This document shows, in pieces, positions 8,195-16,734 of a stretch of 64,000 nucleotides of DNA (position 1 is its first letter; each line of letters begins with the position of its first letter). Below the pieces are notes generated by a model. It was given only the letters and a program-made list of their open reading frames with translations. It did no database searches and had not been told where the DNA came from. The stretch is from NCBI RefSeq assembly GCF_003148685.1, contig NZ_QGGR01000014.1, positions 1 to 64,000 on the forward strand, given 5' to 3'. Made by a program: the position numbers and the translations under genes. The DNA comes from Actinoplanes xinjiangensis (lineage in GTDB: Bacteria > Actinomycetota > Actinomycetes > Mycobacteriales > Micromonosporaceae).

Positions 8195-9090
8195 GTTTCC
8201 TCCTCCAGCAGTCGGTCCCAGTCGGCGAGGAAGCGGTCGAGGCCGTACCGGGTGAGCGCCACCTGCCGGGCGCGGGCGCCGAGGCGGGCGGCCTCGGCGG
8301 GTTCCTCGAGGAGCCAGTGGGCGGCGTCGACGAGATCGCCGACCCGGGTGGACAGGACACCGGCGTCGGGGGGCACGGCGGCGACCGCCTCGGTGGTGGC
8401 GAGGGCGATCACCGGCATGCCCATCTGCATGGCCTCGATCAGGCTCAGCCCGAGCGACGTCCACCGGCACAGGTGCAGGTAGGCACGGCGCTGGGCGACC
8501 GCCTCGTGCATCTCGTGCTGCGGCAGGTCCTCGTACACGCCGCAGCCCTTCAGGTCGGCGACGCCCATCCCGAAGACGTCCAACGACGGGAAGCGACCGA
8601 AAAGATCAGTTCCGGTCACCCGGCCGCGCCGAACCGGTTCGTTCGTGACCACCGCCAGCCGTTCGAGAGAGCCGGTCCACCGGGCGGTGGGCTCGACGAT
8701 CCCGTGCTCGATCACCGTCGTCCGGGTGCCGCCGCAGTCCCAGAACAGCTCGTTGAAGTGGGTGACGTGCGCGATCAGGACGTCGTCGCGGTCGGCGAGC
8801 GGATGCCGGCTGTACGGCACGTCGCCCTTCGGGGTGTTGTGCTCCACGTAGATCACCGGCACGTGCGGCGGGATCAGGTCGAGTTCCTCGGGCCGCTGGG
8901 CGATCGCCACGTCGACGTCGCGGATCTGGTCGAGCGGCATCTCCTCCACCGAGGCGGGCCACGGGAAGGTACGGGCCCGGCCGCGCCCCCACTCGTCGCG
9001 GGCCTGGTTGACCGGCACCAGATAGCGGTGTTTGCCCTGGACGAACGATGTCGTCCAGGAGCCGTGCACGTGCCAGAGAAGGATGTTCAC
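8179..9090 (-). CDS. Glycosyltransferase (GT-B, GT4-like)
   Basis: About 303 residues. The N terminus NILLWHVHGSWTTSFVQGKH and the middle VIYVEHNTPKGDVP resemble a group of actinobacterial GT4-like transferases found beside heptose genes. The C-terminal donor half has LSLIEAMQMGMPVIALATTEA, which keeps the E-A-M-x-x-G-x-P loop. The classical first domain is short, so the family assignment is by pattern only. The start at 9090 overlaps the GmhB-GT9 stop by four bases. Probable cytosolic or membrane-peripheral enzyme adding one sugar of the glycan. Confidence 0.75.
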   Translation of the reverse strand: MNILLWHVHGSWTTSFVQGKHRYLVPVNQARDEWGRGRARTFPWPASVEEMPLDQIRDVDVAIAQRPEELDLIPPHVPVIYVEHNTPKGDVPYSRHPLADRDDVLIAHVTHFNELFWDCGGTRTTVIEHGIVEPTARWTGSLERLAVVTNEPVRRGRVTGTDLFGRFPSLDVFGMGVADLKGCGVYEDLPQHEMHEAVAQRRAYLHLCRWTSLGLSLIEAMQMGMPVIALATTEAVAAVPPDAGVLSTRVGDLVDAAHWLLEEPAEAARLGARARQVALTRYGLDRFLADWDRLLEEETCASR

Positions 9091-10664
9091 GCGGCCACCT
9101 CGTCGTGGTTCGGTTGCGGGGCGGTGACGCCGAGCAGGCGTACCGCGGTGCGGACGTCGTCCGGTGTGATGCCGGACAGGCAGGGATGACCGGGAACCGG
9201 GCAGCGGGTGGCCCGGGTGTCACGGCAGGCCGCGGCGGCGTCACCGAGACGCACCGCGGGGACGCGGTAGGGGCCCCAGCGCCCGTACGGGACGGTGGGG
9301 GCGTACAGGCTGATCACCGGGGTGCCGACGGCCGCGGCCAGGTGTGCCGGGCCGGTGTTGGCGACGATCAGACAGCGTGCGCCGGAGAGCAGTGCTCCGA
9401 GTTCGGCGAACGGCATCGGCCCGGCATCCTCGGCGGCGTCCCCGGCTACGTATGCCGCGAGGTGCCGCTCCCCCGGCCCGCCGGTCACCACGACGCGGTG
9501 CCCGTCAGCGGCGAGCGCGGCCACGATCCGGCGCAGATCGTCCGGCGGGCAGGACCGCGCCTCGCAGCTCGCACCGGGATGAACCACCAGGTAGTCGCCG
9601 GGCGGGCGGTGCGGCACCGTCACCCGCAGCCGCCCGTCGTCGGATTCCGGAAGACCGAACCCGGCCGCTGCCGCGACGCTGCGGGCACGTTCCGCCTCCG
9701 GCAGTTCATCCGGTACGCGGTGACGCACGTCCAGCAGCGAGCCGGGATAGTCGTCGCTGATCGCGGTGATCCGGGCGATCCCGGCCATCCGCAGCAGCAG
9801 CGCCAGTGGCAGCGCCGACTGGTGGAACGACGTGAAGATCACCGCCTCGTCCACGCCGGCCCGCCGCAACCGTTCGGTGAGAGCGCGCATGTCGTCCTCG
9901 TCGACCGGCCCGGGTTCCGGGTCGATCCACGGCAGCCGCCATTCGATGACCTCGTCGACGCCGGGCAGCAGGTCGGCGGCGGCCCGTCCGCGCGGTCCGC
10001 AGAGCAGGACGACCCGGTCGGCGCCGGCAGCGAGCGCGCGGATCGCCGGTCCGGTGACCAGGACGTCGCCCGCCGAGTCCGAACGCACCGCCAGGACCCC
10101 TCCGGGCCGTATCGGCCGGGATGCGGGTATCAGCAGCTCCTGGCGTTGCAGAATGAGATCAGCGGCGGCGGTGAGATCAGCGGCGCGGTGCGGGGCCGCG
10201 GCGATCTCGGCCGGCCGGGTGACGGCGGTCGGCACCAGGATGCCGGTGGCCCCGGCGGCGAGCGCGGCCTCCATGTCACGACCGATGTCCCCCACGACGG
10301 CACATCGCCAGGGTGCGACACCGAGAGCGGCCGCCGCGGCGGTCACCATGCCCGGTGCCGGTTTGCGGCAGCCACAGCCGGCGCCGTCGTCGTGCGGGCA
10401 GACCTGCCAGGTGTCGAACGGCCCGAGCAGCTCCTCGACCCGCCGGTTGACGGCGTCCATCTGGTCGGCGGTGAACCGGCCGCGGGCCAGCCCGGACTGG
10501 TTCGTGACGACGCCGAGCCGCAGCCCGGCCGCCCGCAGCCGGTCGAGGGCCTGCTTCGCACCGGGCATCGGCTGGACCTTCGCGGGGTCACCGTTGTAGG
10601 GCACGTCCACGACGAGAGTGCCGTCCCGGTCGAAGAGCACCGCTTCGAGAAGCGTTCCGGTCAC
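9087..10664 (-). CDS. Fusion of heptose bisphosphate phosphatase (GmhB-like) and GT9 heptosyltransferase
   Basis: 525 residues with two enzymes in one chain. Residues 1 to about 180 are a HAD-IIIA phosphatase: FDRDGTLVVDVPYNGDP supplies the nucleophile and acid Asp pair, VVTNQSGLARG is motif II, and CPHDDGAGCGCRKP is the zinc loop characteristic of GmhB. VVGDIGRDMEAALAAGA is motif IV. Residues of about 195-515 are a GT9: LAVRSDSAGDVLVTGPAIRAL, VHPGASCEARSCPPDD and VANTGPAHLAAAVGTPVISL. The phosphatase would remove the 1,7-bisphosphate made by HldE, and the GT9 half would use the final ADP-heptose. The fusion links the third step of precursor synthesis to transfer. The start overlaps the GT2 stop by four bases. 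Confidence 0.9.
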   Translation of the reverse strand: MTGTLLEAVLFDRDGTLVVDVPYNGDPAKVQPMPGAKQALDRLRAAGLRLGVVTNQSGLARGRFTADQMDAVNRRVEELLGPFDTWQVCPHDDGAGCGCRKPAPGMVTAAAAALGVAPWRCAVVGDIGRDMEAALAAGATGILVPTAVTRPAEIAAAPHRAADLTAAADLILQRQELLIPASRPIRPGGVLAVRSDSAGDVLVTGPAIRALAAGADRVVLLCGPRGRAAADLLPGVDEVIEWRLPWIDPEPGPVDEDDMRALTERLRRAGVDEAVIFTSFHQSALPLALLLRMAGIARITAISDDYPGSLLDVRHRVPDELPEAERARSVAAAAGFGLPESDDGRLRVTVPHRPPGDYLVVHPGASCEARSCPPDDLRRIVAALAADGHRVVVTGGPGERHLAAYVAGDAAEDAGPMPFAELGALLSGARCLIVANTGPAHLAAAVGTPVISLYAPTVPYGRWGPYRVPAVRLGDAAAACRDTRATRCPVPGHPCLSGITPDDVRTAVRLLGVTAPQPNHDEVAA

Positions 10665-11854
10665 CGGCGCGCTCCGGCTCTGCCGCCGGCGATGCGCCCG
10701 CCATCCGGAATGCGGGCATCCCCACCGTCCGGGTCGCGGTCACCGGCGGAGTCGGGAAGGCTGACGGCCGAACTCGGGGCGGTGACGCGGGTGGGGGCCG
10801 GGGAGATTTCCGGCAGGGGCTTGGCGCCGCGCCAGCGGAACCAGCCGCGCACCCAGTGGGCGATCGCCACCGGCGGGATCGCGACGCTGGTCAGGACCAT
10901 GGTGGTCACCTCACGGCGGTCGCGGGGACCGGGCATGATGCGGGCCGCCGCGAACTCCGCCGTGCCTGCCGCCCAACCCGCGGCGGCCAGGGCGGCGGCG
11001 ACACTCCATCGCCGGCTGCCGGTGCCGGGGACGGCACCCGATCCCCGACGGCCGGTGCCCGGGGTGACGGCTGATTCCCGACGGGCGGTGAGCAGGTGGG
11101 CGACGGTGCAGGCGGCGGCGGTGGCCAGGCCGGCGGTGATCAGTGCGTGCCGGTGGCGGCGGCCGGGCGGGATGCCGAGGCTGGTACGCCACTGCGGCCC
11201 GTACATCCGGCGCAGCAGGGCGTCATCGGCGTTGCCCCGTTGGACCCTCAGGCTGACCCAGCGCGCCTCCGGCCGTACCGGATGAGTGGTTGATCTCTGG
11301 CCGAGCCGCAGTCGCCAGCCGGCGCGCCGGATGCGGTGAGCCAGTTCGGCGTCCTCGCGGAAGGCCCGCGGCAGGCGTTCGTCGAAACCGCCGACCCGGG
11401 AGAGGGCCGCCCGGCGGTAGGCCATGTCCGCGGTGATCCATTCGCCGGAGGCGAGGCCCGCGGTGACCCGCTCCCAGTCGGTCGGCCGGCGGCCGTCCGG
11501 CAGCGGCACCCGGATCCGGCCCTGCACGCCGCCGACCTCCGGGCGGGCGTCGCGCAGGTCGCCGAGCAGCCGCCACGCCCAGCCGGACTCGGGAAGGACG
11601 TCGTCGTCGAGGAACGCCACCCACTCATGGCGGGCGGCACGCCATCCGGCGTTGCGGGCGGCGGCGGGTCCGGCCCGGCGGCCGGCGACGACGCGGGCGG
11701 TGCTCTCGGTGGGAAGAGCAAGGGGGGTACGGATGTCCGCCCGATCGTCCACGACGATCAGTTCCATCCCGGCCGGAAGGGGGCCGAGCGCCCGCAGCAT
11801 CTCGGCGAGACTCGGCCGGCCGAGGGTGGGAACCACGACGCTGACGGTGTTCAC
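10661..11854 (-). CDS. Glycosyltransferase family 2, C-terminally extended with hydrophobic segments
   Basis: GT-A fold inverting transferase of about 397 residues. SVVVPTLGRPSLAEML opens the nucleotide-binding domain. AAARNAGWRAARHEWVAFLDDDVLP holds the DxD-type metal motif, followed by ITADMAYRRAALSRVGGFDERL and FREDAELAHRIRRAGW, the acceptor loop with ED. The C-terminal third has hydrophobic stretches (ITAGLATAAACTVAHLL, SVAAALAAAGWAAGTAEF, VLTSVAIPPVAIAHWV), suggesting membrane attachment. The GTG at 11854 makes a GTGA overlap with the carbamoyltransferase stop, so longer frames are rejected. Substrates unknown. Confidence 0.88.
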   Translation of the reverse strand: MNTVSVVVPTLGRPSLAEMLRALGPLPAGMELIVVDDRADIRTPLALPTESTARVVAGRRAGPAAARNAGWRAARHEWVAFLDDDVLPESGWAWRLLGDLRDARPEVGGVQGRIRVPLPDGRRPTDWERVTAGLASGEWITADMAYRRAALSRVGGFDERLPRAFREDAELAHRIRRAGWRLRLGQRSTTHPVRPEARWVSLRVQRGNADDALLRRMYGPQWRTSLGIPPGRRHRHALITAGLATAAACTVAHLLTARRESAVTPGTGRRGSGAVPGTGSRRWSVAAALAAAGWAAGTAEFAAARIMPGPRDRREVTTMVLTSVAIPPVAIAHWVRGWFRWRGAKPLPEISPAPTRVTAPSSAVSLPDSAGDRDPDGGDARIPDGGRIAGGRAGARR

Positions 11855-13494
11855 CGGGGCTCGCTTCCGCCGCCGAAGACCTGGCTGCGGTGGACGGCGA
11901 ACGGGCCGATGGCGAGCAGGTCCACCGGCGCCGACCCGAACAGTTCGAGAGCCTCGCGCGGGGTGTCGACCATCGGGCGGCCGGCCGTGTTCAGTGACGT
12001 GTTCACCACCACCGGCAGCCCGGTGAGCTGCTCGAACTCGGTGAGCATCGCGGCCACGAGCGGCTCGGTGTCGGTGTGGACGGTCTGCACCCGGGCGGTG
12101 CCGTCGACGTGGGTGACCGCCGGGATGCGGTCGCGCCATTCCGGCTTCACCCGGTGCACGAACAGCATGTACGGGCTCGGGAAGACACCGTCGAAGATGT
12201 CGTGGAAGCGTTCCGCGCGGACCATCGGCGCGATCGGGCGGAACTGCTCGCGGCCCTTGACGTCGTTCATCCGGGTCTGGGTGTCCCGGTCGCCGGGATG
12301 GGCGAGCAGTGAGCGGTGGCCGAGGGCGCGTGGCCCGTACTCGCTGCGGCCCTGGTACCAGGCGACGATGCCGTTGCGGGCCAGCACCGCGGCGGCCTCG
12401 GCGGCGATCGACGCCGGCCGGGTGTAGGGAACGGCGGCCCGCCGCAGCTCGGCCTCCAGTTCGTCATCACTCCAGCCACGCCCCAGAGCGGCGGTCGTGA
12501 AGGGCACGTGCTCCGAACCGAGAGCGAGCGCCGCACCGAGAGCGGTGCCCGCATCGCCGGCGGCCGGCTGCACCCACACCCGGTCGAACGGTCCCTCGGC
12601 GGCGATCCGGGCGTTGGCGACACAGTTCAGGGCGGTGCCGCCGGCCATGGTCAGCGTGGACAGGCCGCCGGACGCGTCGTACGTCCATCGGGCCAGATCG
12701 AGCAGCACCTCCTCGAGCCGCGCCTGGACGCTGGAGGCCAGGTCGGCGTGCGCCTCGGTCATCTCGCCGTCGGCGGCACGGGTCTTCGCGAGGGCGTCCC
12801 AGTCGATCCGGTCGATGGTGAATCCGCCCGCCCCGTCGGCCCGCACGAGTTCCCGCAGCAGGCCGAGGAACCGGGGTCGCCCGTAGGAGGCGAGGGCCAT
12901 CACCTTGTACTCGTCGCTGGAGTGCAGGAAGCCCAGGTGGCGCGTCAGGTCCTCGTAGAGCAGGCCGAGCGAGTGCGGCAGTTCCTGGCAGCGGAACGTC
13001 TCCAGTTTCCCGCCGCGGTACGCCCCGGCCAGGTGGCTGGCCGACTCACCGCGCCCGTCCAGCACCAGAACCGCGCTGTCCTCGGGCACGCTGAGCCCGG
13101 CCGACGCCGCGTGCGCGACGTGATGTGGCACGAACCGCACCTGGTCCGGGTCGAGGCCGGGCAGCGCGGTCGCCAGGAACTGCGGGGCCCGGCGGGCGTA
13201 GTCGGCGCGCAGGTGGTCCCACGGGTCGCCGAGGTTCAGGTCGGCCTGGTCCCGGCAGAGGGCCGGATCGAAGGAGTAGGCGACCGCGTCCAGGTCACCC
13301 GGGCGCAGCCCCGCCTCCTGAAGACACCACGCGGCGGAGAGCTCCGGCAGCTCCCACGCCGAGAACGGTACCGGCCGCTTGCCGTGTTTACGGCGGCTGA
13401 ACCGCTCCTCCTCCGCGGCGGCGAGCACACGACCGTCGACGATCAAGGCAGCCGATGGATCATGAAAGATCGCGTTGATCCCGAGAACACGCAT
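11851..13494 (-). CDS. Carbamoyltransferase (NodU/CmcH family)
   Basis: First gene of the heptose operon. Transfers a carbamoyl group from carbamoyl phosphate, through a carbamoyl-adenylate, to a hydroxyl of a sugar or small molecule. The 547 residues span both domains. The N-terminal Kae1-like domain has VLGINAIFHDPSAALIVDG, EEERFSRRKHGKR and VPHHVAHAASA with metal-binding histidines. The C-terminal domain has YQGRSEYGPRALGHRSLLAHP and VVNTSLNTAGRPMVDTP. The family modifies Nod factors, cephamycins and aminoglycoside or nucleoside sugars. The surrounding genes suggest a carbamoylated glycan or glycoside. The ATG at 13494 has only a weak Shine-Dalgarno. Confidence 0.9.
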   Translation of the reverse strand: MRVLGINAIFHDPSAALIVDGRVLAAAEEERFSRRKHGKRPVPFSAWELPELSAAWCLQEAGLRPGDLDAVAYSFDPALCRDQADLNLGDPWDHLRADYARRAPQFLATALPGLDPDQVRFVPHHVAHAASAGLSVPEDSAVLVLDGRGESASHLAGAYRGGKLETFRCQELPHSLGLLYEDLTRHLGFLHSSDEYKVMALASYGRPRFLGLLRELVRADGAGGFTIDRIDWDALAKTRAADGEMTEAHADLASSVQARLEEVLLDLARWTYDASGGLSTLTMAGGTALNCVANARIAAEGPFDRVWVQPAAGDAGTALGAALALGSEHVPFTTAALGRGWSDDELEAELRRAAVPYTRPASIAAEAAAVLARNGIVAWYQGRSEYGPRALGHRSLLAHPGDRDTQTRMNDVKGREQFRPIAPMVRAERFHDIFDGVFPSPYMLFVHRVKPEWRDRIPAVTHVDGTARVQTVHTDTEPLVAAMLTEFEQLTGLPVVVNTSLNTAGRPMVDTPREALELFGSAPVDLLAIGPFAVHRSQVFGGGSEPR

Positions 13495-13644
13495 AGCAGC
13501 CCGCTTACCCGGACTTCTCTCGCTTACTCACATGATCATTGACTTCTCCAATTTGCGGGACATCGGCGCTGACCTGCACGTTTCCCAGGGGTGTTTGCTA
13601 TGGGCCAAGGTTTTATGCGATGCACTTCGGGAAGACTGCCTCTC
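13495..13644. promoter_or_regulatory. Divergent promoter region between glycan operon and aldehyde dehydrogenase
   Basis: This 150-bp gap is the only plausible promoter site for the leftward nine-gene operon, since all internal junctions overlap or nearly touch. It is locally AT-richer (GATCATTGACTTCTCCAATT around 13532-13552). I could not fix a convincing -35/-10 pair on either strand. Confidence 0.4.
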
Positions 13645-15051
13645 ATGTACGAGGCCGCTCAGCTCATCGACGGACGGTGGTCCACCGGCACCGCCGGACG
13701 CATCCTGACCGTTACCGACCCCCGCGACGACAGCCCGGTGACCCGGGTCCCGGTCGCCTCCGACGACGACGTGTCCGCCGCCGTCGGGGCCGCCCGGCGG
13801 GCCGCCCCCGGCTGGGCGCGCACCGCTCCGGCCGCCCGCGCCGCCGCCCTGCACGCCGCCGCGAACGCGATCGAGGCCGCCACCGGTGAACTCGCCGAGA
13901 CGATGGCCGCCGAAATGGGCAAGCCCGCCGACGGTGCGGCCGAGTCCATCGGTGCCGGCGTCGCGACGCTGCGCCAATACGCGGAACTCGGCCCCACCCA
14001 CCGGGGACGGACCCTGGCCGGCAACGACGAGGCGATCGACCTGATGGCGTACCGGCCGCGCGGCGTCGTCGCGGTGATCACCCCGTGGAACGATCCGGTC
14101 GCCGCCTCCTGCGGACTCCTCGGGGCGGCCCTGGTCACCGGCAACACGGTGGTGTACAAGCCGAGCGAGCGCACCCCGGCGACCGGCTGGCGACTCGCCC
14201 GACTGCTCGCGCCCCACCTGCCCGACGGGGTGCTCAACGTGCTCCAGGGCGACGGGCCGGCCGGAGCAGCGCTCGCCGGCGCCGAGGTGGACGTCGTGGC
14301 GCACGTCGGCTCCACCGCCACCGGCCGGGCCATCGCCGCGGCCTGCGCACGGACCGGGGCGAAAGCACTGCTCGAGAACGGGGGCAGTGATCCGCTGATC
14401 GTCGACGCCGGCGTCGACCCGGTCTGGGCGGCCGGGCAGGCGGCACTCGGCGCGTTCGCCAACTCGGGGCAGATCTGCGTCGCCGTCGAACGGATCTATG
14501 TGCACGCCGATCTCGCCGACGCGTTCGTCGAAGCCCTCGCCACCGAGGCGGAGACGTGGGGCAAACAGATCGGGCCCCTCGTCGACCGGCGGCTGCGGGA
14601 GGCGGTCCACGGTCAGGTGCGGGACGCCGTGCGTGCGGGGGCGACCCTGGTGTGCGGTGGATCGGTGCCGTCGGGGCCGGGTGCCTACTATCCGCCGACC
14701 GTGTTGTCCGGCTGTAGCGACGACATGGCGGTCATGCGGGAGGAGACGTTCGGGCCGGTCGCGCCGGTGGCGGTGGTGCAATCCTTCGAGGAGGCGCTGA
14801 CCAGGGCGGCCGATTCGCCGTACGGCCTCGCCGCCACGGTCCTCACCGGATCGATGAGCCGTGCGCAGCGCGCCTGGCGGGAGTTGCCCGCCGGCACGAT
14901 CAAGATCAATGCGGTGTTCGGCGGGGCGCCGGGCGGCGCGGCCCATCCGCGGCGGGCCAGCGGGCAGGGCTTCGGGTACGGCCCGGAACTCCTCGACGAG
15001 CTCACGGTCACCACGGTCGTCCACCTGGAGGCGCCGCCCTCCGGCTGGTAG
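13645..15051 (+). CDS. NAD(P)-dependent aldehyde dehydrogenase
   Basis: ALDH superfamily enzyme of 468 residues oxidising an aldehyde to a carboxylate. Visible motifs are VVAVITPWNDPV (cofactor domain), VVYKPSERTPATGWRLA (cofactor Lys), HVGSTATGRAIAAA, the catalytic Glu in LLENGGSD, the catalytic Cys in SGQICVAVER, and REETFGPVAPV. Here the usual ELGG is written ENGG. The ATG at 13645 (MYEAAQL) is chosen by domain alignment; an in-frame ATG at 13615 lacks a ribosome site. It stands alone, divergent from the glycan operon. Substrate unknown. Confidence 0.88.
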   Translation: MYEAAQLIDGRWSTGTAGRILTVTDPRDDSPVTRVPVASDDDVSAAVGAARRAAPGWARTAPAARAAALHAAANAIEAATGELAETMAAEMGKPADGAAESIGAGVATLRQYAELGPTHRGRTLAGNDEAIDLMAYRPRGVVAVITPWNDPVAASCGLLGAALVTGNTVVYKPSERTPATGWRLARLLAPHLPDGVLNVLQGDGPAGAALAGAEVDVVAHVGSTATGRAIAAACARTGAKALLENGGSDPLIVDAGVDPVWAAGQAALGAFANSGQICVAVERIYVHADLADAFVEALATEAETWGKQIGPLVDRRLREAVHGQVRDAVRAGATLVCGGSVPSGPGAYYPPTVLSGCSDDMAVMREETFGPVAPVAVVQSFEEALTRAADSPYGLAATVLTGSMSRAQRAWRELPAGTIKINAVFGGAPGGAAHPRRASGQGFGYGPELLDELTVTTVVHLEAPPSGW

Positions 15052-15085
15052 CCACCCGGACAGCCGATCTCCAATCGAATGCTCC

Positions 15086-15163
15086 ATTTAGAGAGCACTG
15101 CTCTTGACAGTGAACAGCGTTCCGCGGTTCACTTGTGTCAGGCGAGAGCAGTGCTCTCTAAAT
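15086..15163. promoter_or_regulatory. Perfect 19-bp inverted double operator around a TTGACA promoter
   Basis: The left arm, ATTTAGAGAGCACTGCTCT (15086-15104), is exactly repeated in inverse at 15145-15163. Each arm contains its own near-palindrome AGAGCA-C-TGCTCT, the size and style of a TetR-family site. TTGACA at 15104-15109 directly abuts the left arm. A smaller inverted pair GTGAAC/GTTCAC (about 15110-15132) sits between the arms. The right arm ends 14 bases before the ATG of the reductase, so a bound repressor would cover promoter and leader. No TetR gene is adjacent. Confidence 0.75.
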
Positions 15164-15177
15164 CATGAGGAGCGACC

Positions 15178-15615
15178 ATGCGGTACCTGGCCCCGAAACG
15201 CGGTGCGAACGCTTTCAACTCCTTCGCCAAGTGGCTGACCTCCCGCGGCATCAGCCTCATGGGCAGCCGCGTCATCGCCATCCGCGGCCGCAAGTCGGGG
15301 GAGATCCGCACCACCGTGGTCAACCTGTTCGACAAGGACGGTGAGCGCTACCTGCTCTCCCCGCGCGGTCACACCCAGTGGGTGCGCAACCTGCGGGCCG
15401 CCGGCGAGGGCGAGTTGCGCCTGGGCCGCCGCACCGAGACGTTCACGCCGGTCGAGATCGCCGACGCCGAGAAGCCCGAGCTGATCCGCCTCTACCTGCG
15501 TAAATGGGCCTGGGAGACGGGCGCCTTCTTCGACGGTCTCAAGGCCGACTCCCCGGAGGCCGACATCGCTGCTGCGGCCCCCGGTTTCCCGGTCTTCCGT
15601 ATCGTCACCCGCTGA
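15178..15615 (+). CDS. Deazaflavin (F420)-dependent nitroreductase-family oxidoreductase
   Basis: 145 residues, the usual size of the Ddn/FDOR-A type split-barrel reductases. The family binds F420 and reduces quinones, nitroimidazoles or other xenobiotics. The hallmark is IAIRGRKSGEIRTTVVNLF, followed by YLLSPRGHTQWVRNLRAAGEGEL, the GxxxxPxWxxNL-like cofactor loop. GGAGCGACC precedes the ATG. Transcription is likely controlled by the adjacent double operator, in keeping with an inducible detoxification or redox role. Substrate unknown. Confidence 0.88.
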   Translation: MRYLAPKRGANAFNSFAKWLTSRGISLMGSRVIAIRGRKSGEIRTTVVNLFDKDGERYLLSPRGHTQWVRNLRAAGEGELRLGRRTETFTPVEIADAEKPELIRLYLRKWAWETGAFFDGLKADSPEADIAAAAPGFPVFRIVTR

Positions 15616-15801
15616 CAACGCCGCCCGCGATAGGCGACGCCCACACCGTCAGTGGGGAAACGCCGGCATCACGGCCGCGTTCCCGACATCCGCCATCTGC
15701 GAAGGCTATCGACGCCGGCGCAAGACCTTCGATGTCGGTGATACGGCCGGGCAGCAGGCACCGCCCGAGTTCGTGTGCCTGCTGCGTCTCCGCGGTTCGG
15801 G

Positions 15802-16734
15802 TCAGGTGTCCAGGCGGGTGAGTGCGGCCTCGGTGGACGGTGGCAGTGGACGGCGATGGCGCAGCGCCCAGGGGAGAGCGCGGGCCACGTCCCACACCGC
15901 GGGCGGTGACTCCCGGAGGGTGGCGGCCACGGTTCGGGCCACGACCGCTGGTGGACGGCGGAGCAGGGCCGTGAGCAGGCGGTTGCGGGACTCGATGCGG
16001 TGGCGGGCACCGGTGTCGCGGCCGGCGGGAAGCGGGAAGTGGCGTACCACCAGGTCCGGGCAGTAGCACAACCACCAGCCGGCCGCGGTCATGTCCATGG
16101 CCAGGAGGGCTTCCTCGCCGTACACGAAGAGGCGCGGCTCGAAACCGCCTGCCTGGAGGAACGCCTCCCGCCGGACCACGACGGCGCAGGAGAGGAAGCC
16201 CAGCACCGGCGGGCCGGGAGCGCCCGGCGGCGTGCCGAGCGGGGCGGCGGCCTGGGCGGCGGAGATGGGGTCCGGGCGGGCGTCCGGGCCGATCAGCACC
16301 TGCGCGGTGAGCAGGCCCAGGCGCGGGTTCGCGTCGAACAGCGCCGCGGCCCGGGCCAGGGAGCCCTCGGTCCAGTAGGAGTCGTCGTCGGCGAACGCGA
16401 CGTACGGGGTGCGGGCCCGGTGTACGCCCTCGTTGCGGGCGGCGGCGCCCCGGTTCTCGCCGAGCCGGACCACCTCGACGGCCGGGAACGCCTCGCTGAT
16501 CGCGTCCGGGCTGCCGTCGGTGGAGGCGTTGTCGACGAGGATCACCGGCGCGCGATGCTCCGGCATCGTCTCGAACAGCCGCTCGCGCCGATCGCGGGTG
16601 GCCACCACGACGGTCACCCGCTCGCTTTCCGGAGCACCGCCCGCGGCGGTGAGCAGGGCTGGAGATCCGGCCTCGGCGCCGGTGGGGTGCGGGGCCGCCC
16701 GCGACGGGCGGCCCGTGGTCGGTGACACGGTCAT
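15802..16734 (-). CDS. Glycosyltransferase family 2
   Basis: 310 residues. RVTVVVATRDRRERLFET begins the GT-A domain after a 38-residue disordered N terminus. VDNASTDGSPDAI, RLGENRGAAARNEGVHRA and YVAFADDDSYW carry the DxD motif. VLGFLSCAVVVRREAFLQAGGFEPRLF and YGEEALLAMDMTAAGW form the acceptor loop. The pattern resembles rhamnosyl- or galactosyl-type GT2s. The ATG overlaps the stop of the F420 oxidoreductase (ATGA at 16731-16734). A 186-bp spacer with no feature separates it from the convergent reductase. Substrates unknown. Confidence 0.87.
   Translation of the reverse strand: MTVSPTTGRPSRAAPHPTGAEAGSPALLTAAGGAPESERVTVVVATRDRRERLFETMPEHRAPVILVDNASTDGSPDAISEAFPAVEVVRLGENRGAAARNEGVHRARTPYVAFADDDSYWTEGSLARAAALFDANPRLGLLTAQVLIGPDARPDPISAAQAAAPLGTPPGAPGPPVLGFLSCAVVVRREAFLQAGGFEPRLFVYGEEALLAMDMTAAGWWLCYCPDLVVRHFPLPAGRDTGARHRIESRNRLLTALLRRPPAVVARTVAATLRESPPAVWDVARALPWALRHRRPLPPSTEAALTRLDT

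Noticed and set aside
9048..11285. 745-codon open frame on the + strand
   Set aside because: Antisense to the GmhB-GT9 fusion and GT2, no domain, and biased shadow composition.
3146..13494. Reading the operon as LPS core synthesis
   Set aside because: The genes resemble LPS heptose genes, but the window's other features indicate a Gram-positive actinomycete with no LPS.
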